A stretch of DNA of 64,000 bases from Tribonema minus (GCA_017506865.1 JAFCMP010000001.1:434001-498000); one strand, 5' to 3'. Positions 10,889 through 21,897 are shown, counted from the stretch's first letter. The notes: generated by a model from the sequence alone, not told the origin. Translations and numbers: made by a program.

Positions 10889-12023
10889 GGGGGGATCGCG
10901 TCAGGATTGCCCATCAGGCGATGTGATGCGGGGCCTCAACAAGGGGGGGGGCAGCAGCGGCGGCGGCCGCAGCAGCGGCAATGGCGACGGCGCGGACATC
11001 GCAGGGGGAGAGGAGGCAGCGCATGCAGATGCTGGCGCTGGCAAGGGACCAAGCCAAGGTCCTGATCAGCTGCAGGCAAGTGGCGAGGTACAGTCAAACA
11101 GCAAGTGCCACAACAGCGGCGAAGGCGTCGACAGCAATGTTCGTGCCGATGCTGTCAGCAGCTCTGGCGGCAATGTCTACGTGCTGGACTGGTGCTCTCC
11201 AGCAAAAGAGCAGCACCACGGTAGTGCCTGTGGCAGCAGCAGCATCAAAGCTGGTGGAATCGCACTTCAGCGGAGCAATGGCCACAGCAGCAGCTGCGAC
11301 AGCATCGAGCTGTTGAACGACTGGCAGCAGACAGGCGGCGGCGGCGGCAGAGGCATCGGCAGCAGCAGCAGCAGCCCCAGTGCCATCTCGTTAGGCAGTC
11401 CGTTGCACCAGCAGGAAGATGCCGATGGCAGCTGCAGTGATGGCGAAGCAGCAGCCGGGGTCGGCAGCGAAGGCAACCAGCGCCACAGCAGCGATGCCAG
11501 CGAGCACACCCTCACGGACAGCAAGGCAGAGCTGGCAGCAGTGCAGCAGCACACTGGGCATCAGCAACACCAGCAGCAGCCGCACTCCGGAGCCGCACAC
11601 ATCAAAGCCTACACAGCGCCACGTAGCGCAGTCGCCGCCACTGCTGCCGCTGCCGCCACCGCCGCTGCCTCCCCCGCCGCTGCCTCCCCAGGCGCGGCGC
11701 GCGCCGCCGCCGTGCTGTCGCCACCGACGCCGTGGGAGCTGCTGTCACCCGCCCGCGTCAGCGCTCCACCGAGTCCCCCCAGGACGCTGCTGAGCTTTGC
11801 GTACGGCGCAGATGCGGACGTCCCTGTCCCCAAGGTGCGCCAGCACAGCAGCATTGGCAGCAGCCACAGCCTGCTCACCGACACGGAGGATCAGGATTTG
11901 CCCCCCCCGGGCAAGGAGGCTGCGTGCGGGGGCAGCGGCGGCGGCGGCGGCGGTGGCGACATCGTGAAGCCGCCGTGGGCGCAGTCGCCGCTGCAAGATC
12001 GCACGCACACCATCTGTCAGTAG
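9861..12023 (+). CDS. UBZ zinc-finger and UIM ubiquitin-binding protein, low-complexity
   Basis: A single uninterrupted frame of 720 aa runs from ATG (CTTAACGCCATG) to TAG. Residues 12-31 read CPVCGISFSMSSLAEHADNC, a C-x2-C-x11-H-x3-C finger of the UBZ4 (Rad18/Wrnip1-like) kind. At about 285-302, EEDFLRQVHEAMERSLED fits a ubiquitin-interacting motif: an acidic start, then A-x3-S. Between and after them the chain is disordered and rich in Ala, Ser, Gly and Gln, with a basic patch near 95-115 (KRKTGH, KKASSASKRLKV) that could be a nuclear signal, and a poly-Gly run encoded by GGC repeats at about 10838-10890. UBZ4 proteins commonly act in DNA-damage tolerance or chromatin ubiquitin signalling, so a nuclear ubiquitin reader is a reasonable inference. 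No catalytic domain is present. Beyond the two short modules nothing is recognisable, and no ortholog is claimed. Confidence 0.6.
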
Positions 12024-15014
12024 TCTTGTCAGAAGGCGAGCGCTCAACACAGAGGGCGGCGAACGGAAGCGAGTGTCTGTTCTGATGCCTTGCAGTCGCT
12101 CCGCAGCATGGCCCCCAGACAGGGGGCTAGCAGAATAGCGGCGCGGCGGATCGGATAGGTAGGGGTGGTGGCTTGCAGCAGCGCGGCGGTCCATGCGCTG
12201 CCGAGCGTTGCCATTCATGTCAATGTGCAGTGCGTGTGTTGTATGAGCAAATCGACGCTTCCTTGTGCTCTGTTCATGTTGTGCGCTTGGTTCCCACCAT
12301 CGCCCATTGCCATGCGTTTTTTTGTGCATCGCCGCTCGCATGTTTGACATCTGGCAGTCATGCACACAATCTGCTGAGAGGAGCACCTAGCCACATGCAC
12401 ACGCGTGTCTTTGCACATTCATCGAGCTGATGTCTCCTGACATTTGAGTTGTCACCATAGCTGCATTATGAGGCCTGGCCCTTGGAGCCTCATAATGGGC
12501 TCTGGTATACCCTACAGGCGAATTTTTCATGTAGCAGGGCAGAATGTTTGGGAACTAATTAAGAAGGGGGAAAAGGAAGGGAGAAAGGACAAGGAAAGCG
12601 AGAGGGAGAAGGAGGCCTAAAGAGGGCAACAAATGAGCTGCAGGCGCAAAGGGCATGCATTTTCTTGCAGTGGTACACAAGCAGCTTGCAGTGGCTGTCG
12701 GAGCAGGCATGAACACTTGGCTTATCAGTTGCTACAGCACCGCAATGTTGCACTTTTTTTGGCAGTTGCAGCATGGAGCAAAGCAGACATGGCATGTCAG
12801 ACACCCAAACATCACACAAAAACCCTGCAATTATGCCATAGGATTTTCAACTTGTTCATTATCAGTAATGTGGTGTGTGTGCCAACAAAAAAGCGGCTTC
12901 ACTCTCATGTAAAGAGACTGTCCGTGCCAAGTAAGGAGCTATCAAGCAAGTTCTAAGACCTTTATAAAAAAAGTGCCTGATACGCACACATAAGCAACTT
13001 GAACAGAGGGGCTTGTGATCAGCTGATGCTGGCTGATTCAAGTGCTGGTAACCTCCTGCGAGTGCACTGCGCATGCTCCGTCGTGGCATGCCTGCTAATT
13101 GGCTGCGAGGCCCAGCCACACTATGACAGCAGGCGTGCCAGAACATCCGCTGCTGAGCGCACAAGCCGCGCTTCTGGTTTTTGCGCTGATCAGCTGACCA
13201 TCAACGCACCGCGGTGGGATTCAGTTAGCTCCGCTGATGCAGCGCGCGCTCATCCAGCAACGCCCTGTACAGCAATGCTGATCGTAGTTCATTCACAACC
13301 TGCGATCAGGGACGACCGCCAGCACTACCAGCAATGGTGGTGGCGGCGGCTGCGGCGGCAGCAGCAGCAGCAGCAGCAGCAGCAGCTTGCACAGCACATG
13401 CGGCGCAGCAGCATCAACAAGACTACACTGCTGCTTGAGCCTGTGTTCAGTGTGAGCGGTAATGCACATATATACTTGTGAAGGTACACCTCTTGTATGC
13501 TACTTGTAGGTACTGGAGCTTGTGTCTACTTGAGGGCAATCTGCGAATTGCTCATCTTCAATTTATGCTAACGCCTGGCCATGGTGACTGATCGCCACAC
13601 GTCGTGATCACGCTGGCAGCACGCTGTACAATGGCGGGCTGATGCAGTCGATGAAGCACAACTGAGTGAAACAACAAGTGCTTGCACCTGCACACAATAT
13701 TCCGCAGTACATCGCATGACAAAGGTGGCATATCAGGCTGTACTTGTACGCAGCAAAGTGACGGTTGTGCTCTGGCAGTGGCATTTGACAAGTGCCCAGG
13801 CCATTCTTTTAAAATTTAATACAATCCATCCTTCAACGAGCACATAAATGTGACTGCACTGTTGACGTAGTGGTCCACACTTGCTTCTCGCAGTCACACG
13901 CGATCGGTTGAGACCAGCGCCTTTCACTGAAAAATTGGCTGTAGCCTCAGGGCCGCAAGCACCTCTTGTCAACAGCAGACGAAGCAGATCTGCAGAAACC
14001 CCATCAGTTCTTGCAGTTTCCTGAACGTAACATATAATCAAGAGATTATGTCCACATGCATTCTGACACCCTTTGCTAAGGCACTGCAAATCAACTTCTG
14101 TGCTCAACAAGTGGCTTCTTAAAACGCTGCATTCAGTGCAATACTGCGAGAACATCATAAAACAATGATTTAACGTCGTGCTGCACGTGCATCAACGGCG
14201 CAGCCTGCATGGCAGGCTGCAATGGCATAACAGCCTTATTCAATACAAAGCGTCGCAGTCGACGCCGATCGGTGCCCTGCGATGACAACATTACGGAAAT
14301 GCTCGCTCGGCATCAGCAAAGTGCTTTTGCTGCAGTTTTCGCACTCTTCCTCAACACCAGCTCTTATATATAATACTGCTGATTACCTTGAGAATTGGTG
14401 CGGTCTGGCCAGGTTTGCCACGAGCAACGCGCCCACGGCAGCTCCGCCTCTGCTTCAGCTTTCGTACTCTCCTCACCACCAGCAGCGTTCCCCCAGTAAA
14501 TTTTCGCAAAGCCCCATCAACCACACCAGCAGCAAACACGTCCTGCGATCACTGTACACGTACAGCTGCGCCAGAGAGCCGCCAAAGTCCAGTGATTCCT
14601 CAAGGTGGCGCAGCAGCTTTTGTGTGGTTCACTCCATGCCCGGAGCGCCCAAGAGCTGCAGCAATGATGCAATACTCACTAGCATCGACGCCAAGCGCAC
14701 AACACGTGCCAAGCGCTTGTGCATCGCCATGGTGGTGGTGCTGCTGCGAGCAGCTTGCCAGACCCAGGACTTGGAAGACCCAGGAGGCTTGTTGCAGAGC
14801 AAGCGATCTGATTGGATGGCCTTGTCGTAGGGCACACAAAGGAGGGCTTTAAACCACTTAATCACATCGTGAGCTGCCCTGTCACCATATACTCGCTGCG
14901 GACCCATCAAGATCTAGTTGGAGTGTCACCTCCACAACCTCAACTTTAATGGTCCTCCCAGGCCTGCAGGCTTCGAGCTCTAGCCCAAGGGTGCAGGTGT
15001 ACACAAGCAGCGTG
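12024..15014. other. Long intergenic stretch with a (CAG)n tract
   Basis: No supported gene. It contains an AT-richer patch (about 12500-13000) and a CAG/GCA microsatellite at 13358-13386. Two minus-strand frames (13733-14158 and 14629-14910) have some protein-like content, the first with an ankyrin-like stretch GVSADLLRLLLTRGA. Neither has a partner exon or a clear domain. The right end should carry the promoter of the release-factor gene. Confidence 0.45.
13358..13386 (+). repeat. (CAG)n microsatellite
   Basis: About nine GCA/CAG units follow a GGC-rich run. It lies outside any supported gene. Confidence 0.85.
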
Positions 15015-15773
15015 ATGTCGTTGAGAGCACTTGGCCCTGTTGTGTGCGGATGTTGCGCTCGTCTCAGAGCCTTGCATCAGCCCAGATGCACTGCAGCGCG
15101 ACTAAAGGCCTTGTCCTGGCAGGTGCACCGCCATCATGTGCTGTCAGCAGCTTTCAGCAGCAATGCCAGCGCCAGCGAAACAGGATCCGTCAACAATTTC
15201 ATGCACGATTGCGAGGCGGTTCAGGCCAGCGTTGATGACATCGCAACCCGCATGGATGCAGGCAGGTACCTGATCCGCTTGCATCGATGCAGCAGCAAGC
15301 AGCACTGCCAGTGTGTGATTGCTAGGGAATCACTGCCAACATCAGGAAGCACTCAGGATTGCCCGCTCGCTGGCTGTGGCGTGTCACGAAAGCTGATTGT
15401 GCTGTACAAGTGTGCATGCTTCAACATCACATTATCACAAGCACGTCTCATTCCATGAATGCAGACTGAAGAAACGACTGCAACAGCTCACGGCTCAGGC
15501 GGCCAGCCCCGACCTCTACCAGGACCCCACCGCCGCTACGGCGATACTGCAGGATAAGGCCGCCATCGAGTCGCAGCTCTCAGCGGTGTCGCGACTCACA
15601 GCGGAGCTGGCAACGTGGCGCGAGCTGCATGAGCTGGCGCAGCAGGACGGCGAGGAGGCGCTGCTGCGGGAGTGCGCAGGGCGCGTGGCCGCGCTGCGCG
15701 CCGAGGCGCACGCGCTGCGCCTGGAGGCGCTGCTCAGCAGCGCAGGTGAGCGCTGCTGCTGCTCCAGCTGCTG

Positions 15774-15818
<45 letters not shown>

Positions 15819-18766
15819 CTGCTGCGTATTGTTGAACACTGCTGCCCCGCTGTTCACCTTGTCCATCGCGCTCCTCCATGCTGCGGGCATTACGCACTGG
15901 CCTGTCGTGGCACAGCCTGAGCAGTGCATTCCTGTGTGCGGCGACCTTGTGAGGCTTTACGATGTCGTCAGCACAGCCTTGACAACCCATCGGTTACAAC
16001 GAAGCCATGCTGACAAGGAAGCAGATGGTCACCTGGCTGTCGTCGCCTGCATCACTCGTAGCCAGTGGTCAGTCACTGCAGTGTCCGGCACCCTAAACCT
16101 GACTCTGATCTCGATGCTTGCGCACTAGCACAGCGCATCTACAGCAGTCACTCACGCACCAGCAAGCGCAGAGCAGTCACTATGCACCAACGAACGCTCT
16201 GCGCGCAGGCGAGGCATCGCACGCTGGAGCATACGTGGAGCTCGCCGCGGGCGCCGGCGGCGCGGAGGCGGCGGAGTGGTCGGGCATGCTGCTGACCATG
16301 TACGAGCGGTGGGCCAAGCGCCGGCACTTCAGGGCGCAGGTCATCGCGGGTGCGTCGCTGCTTGCAGCTGGAGATGTTGCAGTAGGTGAAGGTTGGGCGC
16401 TGTTGCTGCGGTGCGTTGTCAGAGGCCGTCCGGCTGCGGTAGCTGGTGATGGGGGTGGCGTCAGTTGGCTGTAGGTAGCTCTGTCCATCAGTGTCGGTGT
16501 ATGTGTGCTGGCATGCCGGCGGTGTCCATGCAGTTGAATGTCAAGCGCGAAACCATGCACTGTTGAAATGCTGGTGCCAGTGGTAATGAGCGCGGAGCAG
16601 AGGCACAGGCGCAGAGTCGCATTCTTGACAACCAACCCCTCCCTTAGGGTTAAGGTCTGGGCTACCGCTGAACGCCCATGCGCAGCGTTGAAAACCACCG
16701 CTTGCGGCCCCGCAATCCTTACCGTTCTCGCCATTTCGTTGGCACCGCTGCGTGCACGCAGCGGCGCGCAGCGGCGAGGGCGTGCGCAGCGCGACGCTGC
16801 TGGTGGACGGCCACTGCGCGTACGGGTGGCTGAGCCGTGAGGCAGGCGTGCACAGAATGGTCAGCTCGCAGTCCGGCAAGCGGCACACCAGCTTCTGCCA
16901 GGTGAGGCGGTGCTGCTGCCGAGCGCTGCTGTGACCGCACTGCTGGCAATATACACAGGTACTTCGCTGCCGTGACTGCACTGCAGGTATGCATGTAGGT
17001 CACATCTACGACCTTGACCTGTATGTTTCGTCAGCGCGCGGTGCGCTGAGCGCCGCACCAGCTTCTATCCGGTGCGAGAACGCTGCGGTGTTGAGCGCTG
17101 CTGCAACATAGTTGTTGTTGAGTGCTGCTGGTATGTATGCACTGCTGAAGTGTATGTGTCGTCAGCCCGCAGTTCGACAAGCGGCACGCCACTCTTCAGC
17201 TGCAGCGAAGTAGTTGATTAATGAGCACTGTGGCGATGCTCACCGGTGCTCAAATGTATTCGATGTCGGGGCCACGACTACCGACATGCTACTGTAAAGT
17301 GTCCTGTGCTGACTGTGCGTAGGGTTAGGGTAAGGCACAATGACCACAACCCCAGGGCTTGTGGGCCGCATCAGATGCGCCGCTGGTGCTTTTGTGGCGA
17401 CTATCGCCTTTCTACCAGTTGTGAGTAATGACGCATGCCGAGGAACGTCTTACCGCATGTTGCATAGTATGAAGGTGGCCCCGTGCAGCAGGTGACACTG
17501 GGGGATGAGCTTTTCTCAGCCCTCACTGCCCTGTGTTGACGCGTGTGAATACACACACACACACACACACACACACGCACTTACCCCCCCCCCCCCCAAC
17601 GACACACACACACACACACAAATCTTGTGCAGGTGCAGGTATATCCCTGCTTGGAGGACGCGGACGGCGCGGCGGGCGGCGCGCGCGACTTACCCCCAGG
17701 CGACCTGAGGGTGGAGACGATGCGCTCGCAGGGGGCAGGGGGGCAGCACGTCAACACCACGGACAGCGCCGTGCGGCTGACGCACCTGCCCACAGGTGCG
17801 ACGTAACCCTAACCCGAAGTCTAACCCTAATCCTAACCCTAAGCGCTTGACGCACCTGCCCACAGGTGCGGTACAGGCGTTGTGCTCATGTGCTTGCGGG
17901 GGGGCTTGACTCGCTCGGGCCAGTCAGCGGGGCTCGTTGGCACCCCCCTCGATTATGTGGCGAGCAAAACGGAGACGCAAGGGGAAAGGTGTACGCGCGG
18001 GGAGAGGGGGGGGGGGGGTCAGCGCTGTGGACAGCGCCGTGTGGCGGACACACCCGCTGACAGGCGCGACGTGTGCCGGCAGCGCAACTGTGCCTAAAGG
18101 CGCTGACAAGCGGAAGGCTCGTGTGGGTGCGTCCACGTGCTTCGACAAGGCCGCAACCGGCACCTTCTGCGTCTGCGTCGTGCTGCTGCCGTGGCGGATG
18201 TCCATGTGGCTTGCGACACTGCGCTTCACACTGCGCTCTCTCTGTCTAACTGTGACAATTTCAGCACATTGTAAGCTCATTGATTTCAGTGGCCTGGCAC
18301 GATTGCGCATGTATATCAGAGTGTCGCATACTGCACCAGGCTCTGTGCAATCGCAGCTGAACTCTCGGCAGCCTCGCATTATCTGGCACAGCGTACCACA
18401 GCGCAACAGTCGCGCACCCTCACACACGTGGATACCCCGCTCTCGTGCACCGCCGCACCGCACCGCGCAGGCATCACCGTCATGTGCCAGAGCGACCGCT
18501 CGCAGCACCGCAACCACGAGTCGGCGCTGCGGCAGCTGCGCGGCAAGCTGCTCGCGCGCGAGGAGGCGGAGCGCGCAGCGGCGCGGGCGCAGCAGCGCGC
18601 GAGCCTCGGGGCCAACGCGTGGGGGAGCCAGATACGCAGCTACGTGTTCGCGCCGTATCAGATGGTGAAGGACCATCGGACGGGGCACAAGACGGCGGAC
18701 GTCGCCGGCGTTATGGACGGGGACATTGACGGTTTTGTCGAGAGCGCGCTGCTCCAACACTTGTGA
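15015..18766 (+). CDS. Organellar class-2 peptide chain release factor (RF2-type) lacking the SPF motif
   Basis: Six exons keep frame throughout: 15015-15265, 15465-15745, 16209-16349, 16762-16901, 17633-17795, 18471-18766; 423 aa. The first 50 residues are Arg/Ala/Ser-rich without acidic residues, like a mitochondrial presequence. Then come the RF2 N-terminal helical domain ([20 protein letters not shown]), the [20 protein letters not shown] motif, the [20 protein letters not shown] core and the catalytic [20 protein letters not shown] loop with GGQ. The RF2 C-terminus ([20 protein letters not shown]) follows. GGQ triggers peptidyl-tRNA hydrolysis. The odd point is that RF2 should read about HRLVRxSPFDxxxRRHTSF, whereas this one reads [15 protein letters not shown]. 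It is about four residues shorter, and the SPF stop-codon tripeptide is missing inside exon 4, not at a junction. It could be a rescue-type factor rather than a canonical UAA/UGA reader. Confidence 0.9.
15776..15815 (+). repeat. (CTG)n microsatellite next to a donor site
   Basis: A TGC/CTG run of about 13 units starts some 30 bp after the intron-2 donor (GCAG|GTGAGC) of the release-factor gene. A less regular CTG-rich stretch lies between. Confidence 0.85.
17030..17204 (+). repeat. Two decayed copies of the RF2 exon-4 3' edge in intron 4
   Basis: The true exon edge, at 16859-16906, reads GTCAGCTCGCAGTCCGGCAA then GCGGCACACCAGCTTC and the donor. Diverged copies lie at about 17030-17077 (GTCAGCGCGCGG..., CGCCGCACCAGCTTC) and 17161-17204 (GTCAGCCCGCAGTTCGACAA, GCGGCACGCCACTCTTCAG). 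Both are preceded by GTATGT(T/G)T-like sequence, so the unit is about 130 bp. The donor is lost or altered in the copies. Confidence 0.7.
17550..17622 (+). repeat. (AC)n, C14 and (AC)n tracts before the RF2 exon-5 acceptor
   Basis: (AC)n at 17550-17576, a C-homopolymer at 17584-17597 and a second (AC)n at 17601-17620 fill the last 80 bp of RF2 intron 4. They act in place of a T-rich pyrimidine tract. Confidence 0.85.
17778..17870 (+). repeat. 23-bp exon/donor duplication flanking a telomeric repeat (RF2 intron 5)
   Basis: TGACGCACCTGCCCACAG plus GTGCG occurs perfectly at 17778-17800 and 17848-17870. The first copy spans the real exon-5 end and donor (CACAG|GTGCG). Between them lie degenerate CCCTAA units (17803-17842). 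Use of the second donor would run through a TAA just after the first junction, so the first is the likely site. A third, older copy of the same exon end, GGACAGCGCCGTGTGGCGGA..., lies at 18029-18072. Confidence 0.85.
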
Positions 18767-19467
18767 TGCGGCGCTGCGCGCGCGCTGTGGTTGAAGCGCA
18801 CGGCACTGGGGAGCACGTGACACGCAGCTGCGGGGGCAGGGCACAATAAACGCAAGCAATCAATCTCTCCTTCTTGTTGATCGCATCGGTGCATTGCGAG
18901 GTGTGTAGGCCCCCTTCGTACATCTGTCTCTTTTCTGCACCTCATTGACTCTTGATTGACAGGATTGACATGTTTCCTCAGTAAATGCAGCACTGGAGGG
19001 CATTGCATGCGACAATCAAGTCTCAGCCTGCTGGTGAGTTTCAGGCATCAGGCCGGCTCAGCTGGCAATGCCGACCATGATGACCATGCCGATTATATGG
19101 CATTCACCACAGCGACAGCTTATGTTGGTACGCGGGTCTTGTGATTGCTGACCAAAGACTTCTTCAAAAAAGCACGCTTGAAAAGCGTGCTGAGCAATGT
19201 ACAGCTGAGGAAGAAGTGTCATGACAGTTACTGTACCGTTACCGCCGAAAAGGTGCTGAAATTTTGATCCCCGGTGGATTTACAGGATGCCGCTTTCGCA
19301 GCACGTCATCCTTGTAAGCCAGCTCCTGTGAAGCCATCAATAACGAGAGTTAGAGCTAAGTGCTGCAGAGCCTGCACCAGCAACGACCGCCACCACGCTG
19401 TTCCGTCTCGGAGTTTGAGTCTTAACTCCGTGGTGCGTGTGTCACCACGCACGAAATGGTGTGCGCC
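18767..19467. other. Intergenic region between the RF2 and TAZ genes
   Basis: It contains the RF2 3' UTR and then unremarkable sequence. A short inverted repeat, AAAGCACGCTTG/AAAAGCGTGCT, lies near 19168-19190. No gene is seen. Confidence 0.45.
18845..18850 (+). terminator. AATAAA polyadenylation signal of the release-factor gene
   Basis: A perfect AATAAA lies 79 bp after the TGA stop at 18764-18766. It is the only clear cleavage signal this close to a stop in the window. Confidence 0.5.
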
Positions 19468-21897
19468 ATGCAGCAGACCATGAGCAAGTCAGTGCAGGTA
19501 CACGACCAGCACAGCGCCTCAGTGGACAAGCAACGAAGGCTCGACATCCTTACCGAAATGTAAGTGTCTTGCGTGGTCGCAGCAGCAGCTGCTAGTGGTT
19601 CAACTGCAACGTGTGCAGTGTTGACGGAGTTCACGCTGACCGCTGCACCACCTTACACTGCCATCCTCACCTGTCTCTCAGAGCCCGCCACATACAGCGA
19701 AAGCGACCTGACTGGGCAAGAAACCGCGTGCTGATCAGAGCCTCGGAACTCGAGGAGTACCTGTACAGCCACAGCGCGCCTGCCGACTACGCGGATTTGC
19801 CAACGCTCGGCGCCAGAGTAGACCAAGCTTGTTACACGCTGCTGATGGCCAAGAAAGCCAAGTGTTTAAGTCCCGCCCTCAATCAACAACAGCTGCAGCA
19901 TACGGCTGTACACAACGCCATGGCGTTCAGCAGCTGCGACGCTAATGCCGCCGCGGGCCCAGAGTTGTCTCGGTCTTTCGGCGGCACGGCAGCCACATCG
20001 AGGTGCGCTGCACAAGCAGCGTACCCCCAGCTCATACGCAGTAATCCTTATTCGTGCGCGGCGGCATTCCAGGCCGCGCAGCGACCCGGTGCCTCGCTCG
20101 GCGCCGGCCTTCTGCACGATCCCCTGAGCCAGCCCGCCCTGGCCCCAGCCGCAGCGGACGACACGCCGCAGTCGCCGCCGCCGTGCGGCACGACCCCCCC
20201 TCTCAACGCCTCCGCCCTCTACCGCAGGGGCATCAGCTTCGACGACGGCGTGCTGCTGCAGGGGCGGCTGCTGCTGCTCATGCACGCGCGCGCATGCGCG
20301 GTGCCGCGCTGCGCGCTGCTGCCCAAGTGCGCGCACGCCAAGGCGCTGCTCGCGCACCTCGCGCGCTGCCGCGGCGGCGCCGGCTGCGCCGTCCCGCAGT
20401 GTGCGCCCGCGCGCTGCCTGCTGGAGCACCACGCGGCGTGCCACAACTCGGGCTGCGCGCTGTGTGCGCCGGCGCGCGCGACGCTCGCCGCGCTTGCTGC
20501 GCGCCCCCACGCCCTGCAGCACCTGGTGAGTTGTGCTAGTGTGTTCGGCTGCAGTGACGCACTGCGCTGCGAGGCGGCTTTGCCTCTGCACTTGCAAGTG
20601 TGGCTGCTAAACACACTGCTTTGCTCCCATGATTTTAGCATGACGTCTTGTGCGTTGCTTCGATGTTGCCGTTGCGGGGGCAGTGGCGCTTGGTACCATT
20701 GTGAACAACACGTGTTCTGCAGCTGCCGCTTGTGGCACCGTTGAACAGCAATTGCAGCCACCGCTTGTGGCGCTGTTGTACAGTAATGCTTTCTTAGCAC
20801 CAACAGCTCTGAAGCTTGCATAATGTCGCGTTCATATGCAGTGCTGCGCTCCCGAGTACAGCATCTGGTCTTCGCAGCTGCACCACATAGGACGCAGAGA
20901 GACAGTGACGTCAGCAGCATGTATGCAGGTGGCAGTCGCTTTGTGCGCTCATGTCGAACTGTGACCCCCCCTCCCCATTGCTGTGGCCCTCTCCGTCCCG
21001 TGCGCCATGGGCAAAGCGTTGAGCGCAGTGACAACAACACTGACTGCGTTGTCTCTCTCCAAACGACTGCGGCTGCAGGCGCAACTTCAAGAGGAGCGCA
21101 AGCGCAAGCGCGCCATCTCCGACGTCGGGCCGGGCATCCCTGCCCCAGCTCACCCCCGCAACGCCGCCGCCACCAGCAGCACCACCATCACGGAGGATCA
21201 GCCCTCTCATTCACCCCCTTCAGCTCCCCCTGCCGCCGCCACCGCCGCCGGTGGTGGCTGCACCGGTGCGACAGTGGCGATGGACACCGCGTCGGACAGC
21301 GCACAGAACCAGAGCACTGCTGCCGCTGCCGCGGAGGCTGGTGCGTCATTGCCGCCCGGCCTCTGCTTCGTGCGCAGCCTGAGCGACAGCACCTCCTGCG
21401 GCGGCCTCGCCGAGCGCTGCGATGGCAGCAGCGCTCAGGACGCAGCGCCGGAGCGCGCCGCGTGCAGCTTCAGCGACGCCACGTCGTGCGGCGGCGTCGC
21501 CGCGGGCGGCGACGGCTGCGAGGCCGCCGCCGCTGCTGCCGGCGCCGCCGCCGCTGCTGCTGCGGCACCCACCAAAGCTGTCGAGCACGGCGACGCGACG
21601 CCGCATGGCGACGGCGCCGTCCTGGGCAGCAGCGGCGGCGAGATGGGCGCAGCGGCACACGCGCGCGCGTCGCCGCCGCCGTTGCAGGACGACCCCATGC
21701 AGGGCGTGCAGCCGCTCAGCGAGCGCGCCGTCGCCGCCGCCACCGCAGCGAGCGACGTTTCACCGACATTGCCGCTGCAGGCAAATCCGTTCGCGCAGGG
21801 CGCCGGCGCAGAGCCGCAGCAGCGCTCATCCTGCGCCGCCAGCGCCGCCGCCGCCGCCACCGCCACCGTGGCGTCAGCAACGGGCCTGCCTCAGTAA
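19468..21897 (+). CDS. KIX-like and TAZ zinc-finger protein (transcription adaptor)
   Basis: Proposed exons are 19468-19559 (donor ACCGAAAT|GTAAGT), 19682-20525 (donor CACCTG|GTGAGT) and 21079-21897 (acceptor GGCTGCAG). Phases agree, giving 584 aa. The first join is firm; the last is the best of several acceptors. Residues about 12-80 (RRLDILTEIARHIQRKRP, ELEEYLYSHSAPADYADL) resemble a KIX-type three-helix domain. Residues about 222-305 are a TAZ finger: RLLLLMHARAC, then regularly spaced Cys/His through CRGGAGCAVPQCAPARCLLE, HHAAC, CALCAPAR. TAZ and KIX domains bind activation domains and are known from CBP/p300 and plant HAC acetyltransferases. No acetyltransferase, bromodomain or ZZ module is present, so this looks like an adaptor. 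The C-terminal exon starts basic (EERKRKR) and is then Ala/Ser-rich and disordered. Confidence 0.65.
20640..20800 (+). repeat. Short tandem copies in TAZ intron 2
   Basis: CAGCTGCCGCTTGTGGC, then ...GTTGAACAGCAAT, is repeated about 40 bp on as CAGCCACCGCTTGTGGC, then ...GTTGTACAGTAAT. A weaker third version lies just upstream. These are local intron duplications of the same kind as those in other genes here. Confidence 0.55.

Noticed and set aside
10838-10890. GGC run as a regulatory or structural DNA element
   Set aside because: It lies in frame within the UBZ/UIM protein and encodes poly-Gly. Similar trinucleotide runs are frequent in coding parts of this window.
13733-14158. Minus-strand 141-codon frame with an ankyrin-like stretch
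   Set aside because: There is a single weak repeat, no neighbouring repeat, and no supported splice sites. It may be a relic, but it cannot be called a gene.
17161-17204. Possible alternative exon restoring an SPF-like motif in the release factor (VSPQFD reading)
   Set aside because: The copy lacks a proper acceptor and donor and breaks the HTSF continuation. It is better explained as a decayed duplicate of the exon edge.
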